Shown piece by piece: positions 50,810 through 59,788 of a stretch of DNA of 64,000 nucleotides. The first letter of the stretch is position 1; every line of letters begins with the position of its first letter. Under the pieces are notes generated by a model. The model saw only the letters and a program-made list of their open reading frames with translations, had not been told where the DNA came from and did no database searches. The translations under genes were made by a program, and so were the position numbers. This DNA comes from Tahibacter soli (GTDB lineage Bacteria > Pseudomonadota > Gammaproteobacteria > Xanthomonadales > Rhodanobacteraceae), in the NCBI RefSeq assembly GCF_025717065.2, contig NZ_JAOVZO020000001.1:310001-374000 (forward strand). The letters run 5' to 3'.

Positions 50810-52129
50810 TCAGTCGTCGTGGCCGCGCGGCGGTGCGGGCGGTCTCGGCGGCGCGGGCGGGGCCGGCGGCGCGGCGACGGGCGGTACCGGCATCGCAGCC
50901 ATCGGCGTCGGCGGAGCGGGCGGTGCCGGCGGTGCCGGTGCGGCGGGCGGCGCCGGCGGTTCGGGCGGCTCGGGCGGCAGCGGGAACAGCGATTTGAACT
51001 CGGGCGCCTTCATGGAGAGCGACAGCGTCTTGCCGCGGCGCAGTACCGACAGTTTCAGGTCGGTGCCGGCCGGCGCGTCGCGCAACAGGCGCATCGCGTC
51101 TTCGGGGCTGTCGACCTTGTCGCCGCCGATCGATTGCAATACGTCGCCGCTTTTCAACGACGGCGCGGCGTCGTCGTCGGCCGACAGCACGAGTACGCCT
51201 TCCTTCGTGCCGAAGTAGCCCGACAGATCGTCGTTCAGCGCGACGAGGTTCAGACCCCACCACGGCATGCGAAACCGCAGGTCGCGCACGGCGCGTTCCG
51301 CGCTGCGCCGCGCGTCGCGTTCGATGCGCCGCACGTCGCGCTGGCTGATCTGCGCCGCACGCTGCGCCTGCTGGCGGATGCGCTCGATCTGCGTCCGGTC
51401 GAGCGTGCCGGCTTCGCGCACCGCGCGATCGACGTCGGCGCGGATCTTCTCGGCGTCGATGCCGATGTCGATATCGATGTCGTCGCCGACGTCCACGCCG
51501 CCGTCGTGATCGACCGCGACGCGGATCGCGCGCGGCCAGTTCCATGCCTCGCGCCGCACGGCTTTGAGGTTCACGTCGACGTTCTTGCCGTCGCGCAGCA
51601 CCACGAGCTTCAGGTTCTGGTCGACCTTGAGGTCGCCGAACGCGTTCTGGGTGACGTCCGGCGACTTGCCGTCGACCTTGCGGCCGTCGACGCTGACGAC
51701 GATGTCGCCGTGGCGCATGCCGGCCTTCTCGGCGGGACCGCCCGGCGTGACGCCGACGATCTTGACGCCTCTCGGGTCGTTCTGCGTGATCACGCCGACG
51801 ATCGCGCGGTCCTTGTCGCCGATGTAGCGCCACGCGTAGGCGCGCGGGTTCTCGTCGCCGAGCCTGGTCGACAGCTCGCCCATCTTGCGCGTGAGTTCGC
51901 GAACCTGTCCGCGCATCTCCTCGAGTTGCGCGCGCGCGGCGGCGTTCGCTTCGGCCGCCGCCTGCGCGCTCGCTGCCGGCGCGGCCGAAGCCGCCGCGGA
52001 TGCCGATGCGGACGCCGATGCCGACGTTGCGGCGGTGGCCTTCGGCGCCGCCTCGGCCTTCGGTGCGTCGGCGGCGCTCGCGCCCGCCGCGGCGAGCGTC
52101 AATGCCAGAAAAAGTACGGTACGTTTCAT
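50810..52129 (-). CDS. periplasmic protein with two PDZ domains
   Basis: 439 residues: signal peptide (MKRTVLFLALTLAAAGASAA), Ala-rich linker, coiled coil (ARAQLEEMRGQVRELTRKMG), PDZ1 (GVITQNDPRGVKIVGVTPGG through MRHGDIVVSVDGRKVD), an Asp/Ile-alternating stretch (DDIDIDIGID), PDZ2 (GVLVLSADDDAAPSLKSGDV) and a long Pro-rich tail. No protease domain. It closes the sigma/anti-sigma operon, 10 bases after it, and may read out misfolded envelope proteins, which is inference. The start at 52129 opens the signal peptide. Confidence 0.82.
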   Translation of the reverse strand: MKRTVLFLALTLAAAGASAADAPKAEAAPKATAATSASASASASAAASAAPAASAQAAAEANAAARAQLEEMRGQVRELTRKMGELSTRLGDENPRAYAWRYIGDKDRAIVGVITQNDPRGVKIVGVTPGGPAEKAGMRHGDIVVSVDGRKVDGKSPDVTQNAFGDLKVDQNLKLVVLRDGKNVDVNLKAVRREAWNWPRAIRVAVDHDGGVDVGDDIDIDIGIDAEKIRADVDRAVREAGTLDRTQIERIRQQAQRAAQISQRDVRRIERDARRSAERAVRDLRFRMPWWGLNLVALNDDLSGYFGTKEGVLVLSADDDAAPSLKSGDVLQSIGGDKVDSPEDAMRLLRDAPAGTDLKLSVLRRGKTLSLSMKAPEFKSLFPLPPEPPEPPAPPAAPAPPAPPAPPTPMAAMPVPPVAAPPAPPAPPRPPAPPRGHDD

Positions 52130-52139
52130 CGTTGCCTCG

Positions 52140-52733
52140 TCAATTGATCCAGGTGCCGGGCGCGGCCGCGGTTCCGTTCGCGGCGACGCCGTTGCCAGCC
52201 AGGCTGTAAGCGTTGTTCGTTCGAATGGCGGCGAGATCGCGCAGGAGATCCACGCGCTGGCGCCACAGCGCCGCCGCATCCGGCGACGCGTCGTTCGCGC
52301 CGGCGAGCTGCAGGTCGACGAGGCCGATCAGGTCTTCGACTTCGGTCGCCGCCATGAGGTCGCGGCCGTCGAGCGGCCCGCCGCTCGCGGAGACCTTGCG
52401 CAGCCAGCCTTCGATCCGCTGCGATTCGTCGCGCAGACGCTCGACCGACGGCGCGGGTGCCGCCGCGAGCGTCGTCGTCGTCGTGCCGCCGGGTTCGGCG
52501 CCGCCCGGCGTCTGCACGCGGTTGGGCCACACGGCGAACAGCGCGAGTGCTGCGGCGAGCGCGGCCGGTATCGCGTAGCGCTTGCGCACGAGCGGCTGTC
52601 GCGCGGCGCCGGCCGCGCGCAGCGCGCGTTCGAGATCGGGCCACGCGCTCGCCGACGGCGACGCGAGCGGCAGGTCGCGCAGCGCTGCCCCGAGCGTGTC
52701 GTCGTTCAAGTCGTTTGCGGTGCGAATAGACAT
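52140..52733 (-). CDS. probable membrane-bound anti-sigma factor
   Basis: 197 residues: a short cytoplasmic N-terminal domain (MSIRTANDLNDDTLGAALRD), one transmembrane helix (AIPAALAAALALFAVWP) near 55-72, and a periplasmic helical domain. It overlaps the end of the ECF sigma gene by 28 bases, the usual sign of a coupled sigma/anti-sigma pair. No HxxxCxxC zinc motif, so not of the ZAS type. No homology beyond layout was seen. Confidence 0.7.
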   Translation of the reverse strand: MSIRTANDLNDDTLGAALRDLPLASPSASAWPDLERALRAAGAARQPLVRKRYAIPAALAAALALFAVWPNRVQTPGGAEPGGTTTTTLAAAPAPSVERLRDESQRIEGWLRKVSASGGPLDGRDLMAATEVEDLIGLVDLQLAGANDASPDAAALWRQRVDLLRDLAAIRTNNAYSLAGNGVAANGTAAAPGTWIN

Positions 52734-53308
52734 GATGCTGACTCCGTAACGCCGAGCAGAAAACCGCGCATGCGGGCCGTGCCTCGGGCTACCTGTGACT
52801 TCGAAAAACTGATCGTCTTGCCGAGCGAATCGGCGATTTCCGCGTGCGAGTAGCCTTCGACGTGATACAGCCACAGCACGCTGCGCGTGACCGGCGAGAG
52901 CTTGCCGAGCGCCTGTTCGAGCGCCAGGCCGTCGGCATGCACCCACGGCGCCGCGACTTCGGCTTCGATGTCGTCGTACACCGCGTCGAACTCGAGCTTG
53001 CGATCCTTGCGCAGGCGCATCAGCGCCTCGTTCAGCGCGATCTGCCGCAGCCAGCCCCAGAACGGCGAGTCGCCGCGGAACTGCGCGATGCGCTGGAACA
53101 GCTTGAGCATCGCGTCGTGCAGGATTTCGCGCGCCACGTCGGCGTCGCCGAGCAGGCGCAGCGCAAGCGTGTAGACCGGCCGCTCGAACAAGCGGTAGAT
53201 CTGTTCGAACGCGCGCAGGTCGCCGCGCTGCGCGCGGTCGATCAGGCTCGTCGGTACGTCGATGGCGAAGGTCGATTGTCGTTCCACGGTCGGATAGATG
53301 CGCCTCAT
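52706..53308 (-). CDS. RNA polymerase ECF sigma factor
   Basis: 200 residues. Region 2 reads LRAFEQIYRLFERPVYTLALRLLGDADVAREILHDAMLKLFQR and region 4 GLALEQALGKLSPVTRSVLWLYHVEGYSHAEIADSLGKTISFSKSQVARG, both split here only for description; the -10 and -35 recognition helices are evident. I place the start at the ATG at 53308; longer frames run through the TGTCC palindromes. A group-typical autoregulated promoter may lie in the shared region with the ABC operon, but I could not identify its elements. Confidence 0.88.
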   Translation of the reverse strand: MRRIYPTVERQSTFAIDVPTSLIDRAQRGDLRAFEQIYRLFERPVYTLALRLLGDADVAREILHDAMLKLFQRIAQFRGDSPFWGWLRQIALNEALMRLRKDRKLEFDAVYDDIEAEVAAPWVHADGLALEQALGKLSPVTRSVLWLYHVEGYSHAEIADSLGKTISFSKSQVARGTARMRGFLLGVTESASCLFAPQTT

Positions 53309-53341
53309 CGCGAAACGGTCGCAAGTGCCGCGGCATTCGAC

Positions 53342-53397
53342 TGTCCGGACGCCCGGACACTCGCGACGAACCCCTGTCCGGGCACTGTCCGCGGACA
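53342..53397. promoter_or_regulatory. TGTCC inverted-repeat enhancer sites
   Basis: TGTCCGG-ACGC-CCGGACA (53342-53359, outer arms 7 bases), a half-site TGTCCGGGCA (53375-53384), and the perfect palindrome TGTCCGCGGACA (53386-53397) cluster 55-110 bases upstream of the sigma-54 promoter. Spacing and dyad symmetry suit binding of the NtrC-family regulator encoded downstream. Confidence 0.7.
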
Positions 53398-53452
53398 CCG
53401 TTCGGTATCGCGCACGTCATTCAATTATTTGATTTCAAAAGATTAAATGCGT

Positions 53453-53468
53453 TGGCACGCCTGTTGCT
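53453..53468 (+). promoter_or_regulatory. sigma-54 (RpoN) promoter of the exporter operon
   Basis: TGGCACG (53453-53459), four bases, TTGCT (53464-53468): full match to the -24/-12 consensus TGGCACG-N4-TTGCW. It lies about 55 bases before the adaptor start codon, with an AT-rich stretch just upstream. Confidence 0.88.
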
Positions 53469-53521
53469 CTCTCGTCTGCATCAGCGCCATGAACGACGGC
53501 GCACGGACAACGGAGCAGACC

Positions 53522-54796
53522 ATGATTCGCGATACCTCAGCCCAGGACAAAGCCGTCGCCGCACCGGCGATGCCCGCTTCGCGCAAGATCCGGCTCGCGG
53601 CGATCGCCGGCGGCGTGATCCTGCTCGGCGCGTGGTTCGTGCCGGGCATGGTACGCACGCTCACGCTCGGCGCGACGGTCAGCGCCGAGCGCCTGCGCAT
53701 CGCGCCGGTGACGCGCGGCAACCTGACGCGCGACGTTTCCGCCCAGGGCAAGGTCGTCGCCGCAGTCGCGCCGACGCTGTACACGCCGACCGGCGGCATC
53801 GTCACCTTGACCGTGCAGGCCGGCGACAAGGTTGAGAAGGACCAGGTCGTCGCCGAAGTCGTGAGCCCGGAACTGACGAACAAGCTCGCCCAGGAAATGG
53901 CCACGCTGCAGAGCGTCGAGCTCGACGCCGAGCGCGCCGGCATCGACCACCGCAAGCAGAAGCTCGCCACGACCAAGGCGATCGACCAGGCGGAAATCGA
54001 CCGCCAGACCGCCGCGCGCGAAGTCGAGCGCACCGAGAAGGCGTACAAGCTCGGCGCGCTGCCGCAGCTCGACGTGGCGCGCGCGAAGGACGCGCTGCAG
54101 AAGGCCGACATCACGCTCGAACACGCGCGCAAGGATTCGGGCCTGGAACGCGAAAGCCTCGATTTCGAACTGAAGACCAAGATGCTCGCGCGCGACCGCC
54201 AGCGCCTGATGGTTGCCGATCTCAAGCGTCAGGTCGACGAGCTGAACCTGCGCTCGCCGGTTGCCGGCCAGGTCGGCCAGCTGCTGGTGCAGCAAAAGGC
54301 GAGCGTGTCGGCGAACGCCGGCGTGCTGACCGTCATCGACCTGTCGAAGATGGAAGTGGAAGTGCCGGTGTCCGAAACGTTCGCGCGCGATCTTGCGATC
54401 GGCATGCCCGCGCAGATCGTCAACGGCAGCGAGACGTTCGCCGGCGAGCTGTCGGCGGTGAGCCCGGAAGTCGTCAACGGACAGGTCACCGCGCGCGTGC
54501 GCTTCACCGACAAGGAGCCTGCTGGTCTGCGCCAGAACCAGCGCCTGTCGACGCGCATCCTGATCGACGAGCACCCGAACGTGCTGATGGTCGAACGCGG
54601 CCCGTTCGTCGACGCGGGCGCCGGGCGCGTGGCCTACGTCGTGCGCGACGGCGTCGCCGAGCGGCGCGCGATCGAAGTCGGCGCGACGAGCCTGTCGTCG
54701 GTCGAACTCGTCACCGGCGTCAAGGAAGGCGAGCGCATCGTCATCTCCGGCGTCGACGAGTTCAAGGGTGCCGAACGCGTGGCGCTCGCGCGCTGA
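53522..54796 (+). CDS. periplasmic adaptor of ABC exporter (HlyD/MacA-like)
   Basis: 424 residues: a cytoplasmic N-terminus, one transmembrane helix (IRLAAIAGGVILLGAWFVPG), a lipoyl-like half (VAAVAPTLYTPTGGIVTLTVQAGDKVEKDQVVAEV), a long coiled-coil hairpin (about 110-230), the second lipoyl half (LRSPVAGQVGQLLVQQKASV) and a beta-barrel. It should link the ABC permeases to the outer membrane. The start at 53522 has GGAG six bases upstream; an ATG at 53489 would leave almost no leader behind the sigma-54 promoter. Confidence 0.88.
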   Translation: MIRDTSAQDKAVAAPAMPASRKIRLAAIAGGVILLGAWFVPGMVRTLTLGATVSAERLRIAPVTRGNLTRDVSAQGKVVAAVAPTLYTPTGGIVTLTVQAGDKVEKDQVVAEVVSPELTNKLAQEMATLQSVELDAERAGIDHRKQKLATTKAIDQAEIDRQTAAREVERTEKAYKLGALPQLDVARAKDALQKADITLEHARKDSGLERESLDFELKTKMLARDRQRLMVADLKRQVDELNLRSPVAGQVGQLLVQQKASVSANAGVLTVIDLSKMEVEVPVSETFARDLAIGMPAQIVNGSETFAGELSAVSPEVVNGQVTARVRFTDKEPAGLRQNQRLSTRILIDEHPNVLMVERGPFVDAGAGRVAYVVRDGVAERRAIEVGATSLSSVELVTGVKEGERIVISGVDEFKGAERVALAR

Positions 54797-54867
54797 AGAC
54801 GCAACGAAATTACCCCGACGCGCATCCAAGTCGCGCCGCAAACCGATTCCCCGCGAGGAAAACCGCC

Positions 54868-55593
54868 ATGTTGAAAATGAATCATCTTTCCAAGGTATAC
54901 CGCACCCACATGATCGAGACGCACGCGCTGCGCGACTTCTCGATCCACGTGCGCGAAGGCGAGTTCGTCGCCGTCACCGGCCCCTCGGGCTCGGGCAAGA
55001 CCACGTTCCTCAACATCGCGGGCCTGCTCGAAGAATTTTCCGGCGGCGAATTCTTCATCGACGGCGTGAGCGTGTCGGGTCTGGGCGACGATGCGCGCTC
55101 GCGGCTGCGCAACGAGAAGATCGGCTTCATTTTCCAGGGCTTCAACCTGATTCCCGACCTCAACCTGTTCGACAACGTCGACGTGCCGCTGCGCTACCGC
55201 GGCTTCAGCGCGGCCGACCGCAAGCGCCGCATCGAAGAAAACCTCGCGCGCGTGGGCCTCGCCTCGCGCATGAAGCACTTCCCGTCGGAACTGTCGGGCG
55301 GGCAGCAGCAGCGCGTCGCGATCGCGCGCGCGCTGGCCGGCTCGCCGCGCCTGCTGCTCGCCGACGAACCGACCGGCAACCTCGATTCGCTGATGGCGCG
55401 CGGCGTGATGGAACTGCTCGAAGAGATCAACCGCCAGGGCACGACGATCATCATGGTCACGCACGATCCGGAACTCGCCGCGCGCGCGCAGCGCAACGTG
55501 CACGTGATCGACGGCCAGGTCACCGACTTCGACGAGGAGCCGCGCCTGCGCGTGCCCGAGAACGGCCGCGACACGGTCGCGACGACGGCCTGA
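54868..55593 (+). CDS. ABC transporter ATP-binding protein (MacB/LolD type)
   Basis: 241 residues with Walker A GPSGSGKTT (38-46), Q-loop FIFQGFNLIPDL, signature LSGGQQQRVAIARAL (141-155), Walker B LLLADEP (161-167), D-loop NLDS and the switch His in VTHDPE. The sequence class is that of MacB/LolD/FtsE ATPases that drive extracytoplasmic mechanotransmission rather than transmembrane passage. Second gene of the operon. Confidence 0.93.
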   Translation: MLKMNHLSKVYRTHMIETHALRDFSIHVREGEFVAVTGPSGSGKTTFLNIAGLLEEFSGGEFFIDGVSVSGLGDDARSRLRNEKIGFIFQGFNLIPDLNLFDNVDVPLRYRGFSAADRKRRIEENLARVGLASRMKHFPSELSGGQQQRVAIARALAGSPRLLLADEPTGNLDSLMARGVMELLEEINRQGTTIIMVTHDPELAARAQRNVHVIDGQVTDFDEEPRLRVPENGRDTVATTA

Positions 55594-55603
55594 GGAACGA
55601 GCG

Positions 55604-56917
55604 ATGTTCTCCTATTACCTGCAACTGGGCTTTCACAGCCTGAAGCGCAATCCGGTGCTGACGCTCCTGATGGTGCTCGGCATCGCGATCGGCATCGGCG
55701 CGAGCATGACGAGCCTCACCGTATTCCACGTCATGGGCAGCGATCCGATTCCGTGGAAGAGCGACAAACTGCACTACGTGCAAATGGACAGCTGGGATCC
55801 GAACCGCGCGTACGACGACGACGACCAGTCGATGCCGCCGGATCAGGTGACGTACCGCGACGCCGTCGCGCTGATCGAGGCCGGCAAGGCCGACCGCCAG
55901 GCCGTGATGTACAAGGTGGCGTGGCCGGTGCAGCCGGAGAACCGCGACATCAAGCCGTTCCAGTCGCTCGGCCGCGCGACGTCGGGCGACTTCTTCGCGC
56001 TGTTCGACACGCCGTTCGAGTACGGCAACGGCTGGGACCGCGCGCAGGACAAGGAACACGCGCGCGTCGTGGTGCTGGCGCGCGAGACGAACGAAAAGCT
56101 GTTCGGCGGACAGAACAGCGTCGGCAAGCGCGTGCGCCTCAACGACGTCGAGTATTCCGTGGTCGGCGTGCTCAAGGAATGGAAGCCGAAGATCAAGTAC
56201 TACGATCTGACCAACGGCTCGTTCAGCGATCCGGAAGAATTCTTCGTGCCGTTCAACACCGCGATCGAACTGAAGACGCCGGCCGCGGGCAACAACAACT
56301 GCTGGAAGAATTCGGCCGAGGGCTGGGAAGGCTATCTCGAATCCGAATGCATCTGGCTGCAGATGTGGGTGGAGCTCGAGAACGCGACGCGCACGGCCGA
56401 ATACCACTCGTTCCTCGACAACTACGTGGCGGAACAGAAGAAGCTCGGCCGCTTCCCGCGTCCGGTCAACAACCGCCTGCCCGACGTGAACCAGTGGATG
56501 AAGGACAACCGCGTCGTCTCGCGCGACGTTGAAATCCAGCTCGGTCTTTCGTTCGCGTTCCTCGTCGTGTGCCTCGTCAACACGATCGGCCTGCTGCTGG
56601 CGAAGTTCATGCGCAAGACCGGCGAGATCGGCCTGCGCCGCGCGCTGGGCGCGTCGAAGCCGCAACTGTTCATGCAGCACATCGTCGAGTCGGGCGTGAT
56701 CGGCATCAGCGGCGGCCTGATCGGTCTGCTCCTGACCTGGCTCGGCCTCATGGCGGTGCGCGGGCTGTACGACTACTTCGACAGCGTCGCGCGGCTCGAC
56801 TGGCCGATGGTGCTGGCCACGATCGGCCTGTCGATCGTCGCGTCGATCCTCGCCGGCCTGTACCCGACGTGGCGCGCGTGCCAGATCGCGCCCGCCGCGC
56901 AATTGAAGACTCAGTGA
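55604..56917 (+). CDS. ABC transporter permease (MacB/FtsX type), first
   Basis: 437 residues: an N-terminal helix (LTLLMVLGIAIGIGASMTSL), a periplasmic domain of about 250 residues (MacB_PCD-like), then three helices of the FtsX domain with KTGEIGLRRALGASKPQLF between. Starts 10 bases after the ATPase gene. It should form a heterodimer with the next gene product, two copies of the ATPase and the adaptor. Confidence 0.9.
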   Translation: MFSYYLQLGFHSLKRNPVLTLLMVLGIAIGIGASMTSLTVFHVMGSDPIPWKSDKLHYVQMDSWDPNRAYDDDDQSMPPDQVTYRDAVALIEAGKADRQAVMYKVAWPVQPENRDIKPFQSLGRATSGDFFALFDTPFEYGNGWDRAQDKEHARVVVLARETNEKLFGGQNSVGKRVRLNDVEYSVVGVLKEWKPKIKYYDLTNGSFSDPEEFFVPFNTAIELKTPAAGNNNCWKNSAEGWEGYLESECIWLQMWVELENATRTAEYHSFLDNYVAEQKKLGRFPRPVNNRLPDVNQWMKDNRVVSRDVEIQLGLSFAFLVVCLVNTIGLLLAKFMRKTGEIGLRRALGASKPQLFMQHIVESGVIGISGGLIGLLLTWLGLMAVRGLYDYFDSVARLDWPMVLATIGLSIVASILAGLYPTWRACQIAPAAQLKTQ

Positions 56918-56925
56918 GGCACGCC

Positions 56926-58158
56926 ATGGAATTCCGTCCGATTCTTTCCGCCCTGATGCGCAGCAAGGTCGCGCTGGTCCTGATCGGCCTGCAGATCGCG
57001 CTGACGCTCGCGATCGTCAGCAACGCGCTGTTCATCATCAATCAGCGCATCGAAAACATGGGCCGCGCGTCGGGCATGAACGAGGCCGACACGTTCATGA
57101 TCTCGAGCCTCGGCTTCGGCGCCGGCTACGACGTGAAGAACGCGTACGCCGAAGACCTCGCGACGCTGCGCGGCATGCCCGGCGTCGCCAACGCCGCGCC
57201 GATCCTGACCGTGCCGATGTCGCAGAGCGGCTGGTCCGAAGGCATCAGCCTGACGACGACGCAGCAGAACTCCGACGTCGGCGTCGCGATGTACTTCATC
57301 GACGAGCAGGGTCTCGACACGTACGGCCTGAAGCTCGTCGGCGGTCGCAACTTCACCGCCGACGAAATCACGCACCGCGACGTGCGCAGCACGTCGTGGC
57401 CGAACATCGTGATGATCACCAAGGCGCTCGGCGAGCGTCTGTGGCCGGGCCAGAACGCGGTCGGCAAGCAGTTCTATCTCGACCAGGAAAAGCCGCCGCT
57501 GACCGTGATCGGCGTCGTCGACCGCCTGATCATGCCGTGGCCGAACATTTCCAACCGCAGCGGCGACAAGAACGCCTACGAGTTCTCGATGATGGTGCCG
57601 CAGATGGTGCCGTTCGGCCTGCAGACGCGCTATCTCGTGCGCGCCGAGCCGGGCCGCGTCACCGAACTGGTGAAGGCGGTCGAGGCGAAGCTGGCGCAGA
57701 CCAACACGAGCCGCATCGTGCGCGAGGCGCGCACGCTGACCGAGATTCGCGCCGAGTGCTACCGCAGCGACCGCGCGATGCTGATCATCCTCATCGCCGT
57801 GATCGTGGCGCTGCTGTCGATCACCGCGCTCGGCATCGTCGGCATGGCGAGCTTCTGGGTCACGCAGCGCACCAAGCAGATCGGCACGCGCCGGGCGCTC
57901 GGCGCGACGCGCGGCAACATCCTGCGCTACTTCCTGACCGAGAACTTCGTGATCACCACGATCGGCCTCGCGCTGGGCGCCGTGCTCACCTACGGCGTGA
58001 ACCTGTGGCTGATGCAGGCCTATTCGGCGCAGCGCCTGCCCGTGCTGTACCTCGTCGGCGGCATGATCGCGCTGTGGCTGCTCGGCCAGCTCGCGGTGTT
58101 CGGCCCCGCCACGCGCGCCTCGCGCGTGCCGCCGGCCGTCGCGACGCGTTCGGTGTAA
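56926..58158 (+). CDS. ABC transporter permease (MacB/FtsX type), second
   Basis: 410 residues with the same layout as its partner: N-terminal helix (VALVLIGLQIALTLAIVSNA), periplasmic domain, then FtsX helices with RTKQIGTRRALGATRGNIL. The start at 56926 lies eight bases after the previous stop. The two permeases are paralogous but well diverged, implying an asymmetric transporter. Cargo unknown; lipids, peptides or toxic metabolites are all possible. Confidence 0.9.
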   Translation: MEFRPILSALMRSKVALVLIGLQIALTLAIVSNALFIINQRIENMGRASGMNEADTFMISSLGFGAGYDVKNAYAEDLATLRGMPGVANAAPILTVPMSQSGWSEGISLTTTQQNSDVGVAMYFIDEQGLDTYGLKLVGGRNFTADEITHRDVRSTSWPNIVMITKALGERLWPGQNAVGKQFYLDQEKPPLTVIGVVDRLIMPWPNISNRSGDKNAYEFSMMVPQMVPFGLQTRYLVRAEPGRVTELVKAVEAKLAQTNTSRIVREARTLTEIRAECYRSDRAMLIILIAVIVALLSITALGIVGMASFWVTQRTKQIGTRRALGATRGNILRYFLTENFVITTIGLALGAVLTYGVNLWLMQAYSAQRLPVLYLVGGMIALWLLGQLAVFGPATRASRVPPAVATRSV

Positions 58159-58342
58159 CGTGCCACGCTCCGCCCGCGCGCCGTAACCAACGGACGGCGC
58201 GGGGGCGGAGTTGTGGTCCCGCCGCAACGCGCCGACAATCGCGCGCTCAATCGCAACGACGGTCAGCGATGCAACCTTTTAGTTTCTCCTCGCATCTGTG
58301 CGGCGTATGCGCCGCAATCTTCCGCCCAACGATCGAGTCGTC

Positions 58343-59680
58343 ATGCGCACCGTCCTGGTGATCGACGACAATCCCGCCGTCGCCACGGCGCTGGAAGTGC
58401 TGCTGTCGCTCAACGAGATCCGCACGCTCGCGGCGCTGAGCCCCGACGAAGGCCTCGCCGTGCTCGAACGCGAGCAGGTCGAACTCGTCATCGCGGACAT
58501 GAATTTCCACCAGGACACGACCTCGGGCGAGGAAGGCATCGCGCTGTTTCGCGCGATCCGCGCGCGGCATCCGGATCTTCCGGTGATCCTCCTGACCGCC
58601 TGGACGCACCTGGAAACCGCGGTCGAGCTCGTCAAGGCCGGCGCGGCGGACTACCTCGCCAAGCCCTGGGACGACCAGAAGCTGCTGGCGACGGTCGAAA
58701 ACCTGATCGAGCTCTCCGAATCCACGCGCGAAGTGACGCGCCTCAAGCGCGCCCGGCACAAGAGCCAGGAAGCGCTGCGCGCGAAGTTCGAACTGAAGGG
58801 CCTCATCTTCGGCGACGGCGCGACCGAGCGCGTCATCGAGCTTGCGTGCCAGGTCGCGCGCGCCGATCTGCCGGTGCTGATCACCGGACCGAACGGCGCG
58901 GGCAAGGAGCGCATCGCGGAGATCGTGCACGCGAACTCGGCCGTCAAGCGCGGCCCGTTCGTGGCGGTGAACTGCGGCGCGCTGCCCAACGAGCTGATCG
59001 AGGCGGAACTGTTCGGCGCCGACGCCGGCGCGTACACCGGCGCGGGCAAGGCGCGCGAAGGGCGCTTCGAACTCGCCGACGGCGGCACGCTGTTTCTCGA
59101 CGAGATCGGCAACCTGCCGCTGTCGGGTCAGGTGAAGCTGTTGCGCGTGCTCGAAACCGGTCAGTTCGAACGGCTCGGTTCGGGCCGCACGCGCACGGTC
59201 AAGGTACGCGTGCTGTCGGCGACGAACGCCGACCTGCCGGCGATGATCCGCGACGGCCGCTTCCGCGAAGACCTGTACTACCGCTTGAACGTGATCGAAC
59301 TCGCGCTGCCCGCGCTGCGCGACCGGCCCGACGACATTCTGCCGCTGGCGATGCATTTTCTCGACGGCGGCGCGCAGCTGTCGGAAGACGCGCGGCAGGC
59401 GCTGATGGTGCACACGTGGCCCGGCAACGTGCGCGAACTCAAGAACGCGATCCAGCGCGCGCGGCTTCTGTGCCGCGACGGCGTGGTGCAGCCGGCCGAC
59501 CTGGGTCTTGCGTCGCTGCGCCCGGCGCCGCGCGGCGCCGACGAGCCCGACCGCGCCGCGATCGAAGCGGCGCTGGCGCGTGCGCGCGGCGTGATCAGCC
59601 AGGCGGCGTCGGAGCTGGGGCTGTCGCGGCAGGCGCTGTATCGCCGGTTGGAGAAGCTCGGGATTTCGGTGGGGAACTAG
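58343..59680 (+). CDS. NtrC-family sigma-54-dependent response regulator
   Basis: 445 residues. Receiver domain with Asp9, phosphoacceptor Asp52 (VIADMNFHQD) and YLAKPWD; AAA+ domain with Walker A GPNGAGKE, ELFGADAGAYTGA (a Tyr form of the GAFTGA sigma-54 loop), Walker B TLFLDEIGNL and the arginine segment FREDLYYRLNV; Fis-type helix-turn-helix at the C-terminus (ISQAASELGLSRQALYRRL). It most likely activates the sigma-54 promoter at 53453, giving positive autoregulation of its own operon. The start MRTVLVIDDNP at 58343 matches the family. Confidence 0.92.
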   Translation: MRTVLVIDDNPAVATALEVLLSLNEIRTLAALSPDEGLAVLEREQVELVIADMNFHQDTTSGEEGIALFRAIRARHPDLPVILLTAWTHLETAVELVKAGAADYLAKPWDDQKLLATVENLIELSESTREVTRLKRARHKSQEALRAKFELKGLIFGDGATERVIELACQVARADLPVLITGPNGAGKERIAEIVHANSAVKRGPFVAVNCGALPNELIEAELFGADAGAYTGAGKAREGRFELADGGTLFLDEIGNLPLSGQVKLLRVLETGQFERLGSGRTRTVKVRVLSATNADLPAMIRDGRFREDLYYRLNVIELALPALRDRPDDILPLAMHFLDGGAQLSEDARQALMVHTWPGNVRELKNAIQRARLLCRDGVVQPADLGLASLRPAPRGADEPDRAAIEAALARARGVISQAASELGLSRQALYRRLEKLGISVGN

Positions 59681-59686
59681 ACGCTT

Positions 59687-59722
59687 TCCCTCTCCCCCAA
59701 GGCGAGCCTTGGGGGAGAGGGA
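59687..59722. repeat. 16-bp perfect hairpin between regulator and kinase genes
   Basis: TCCCTCTCCCCCAAGG (59687-59702), loop CGAG, CCTTGGGGGAGAGGGA (59707-59722). It begins six bases past the regulator stop codon. Its C-rich arm differs from the GC-rich terminators elsewhere, so it may be a dispersed intergenic palindrome that tunes transcription into the kinase gene. Confidence 0.85.
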
Positions 59723-59788
59723 GCCCTGCGTTTGGCGCATGCCTCACTCGCGCGCTATCGTGAAATCTTTGAGCCGTCCCGAGCCCCG

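Noticed and set aside
53489-53521. earlier adaptor start (MNDGA)
   Set aside because: Only about 10 bases after the expected sigma-54 transcription start, with no ribosome site.
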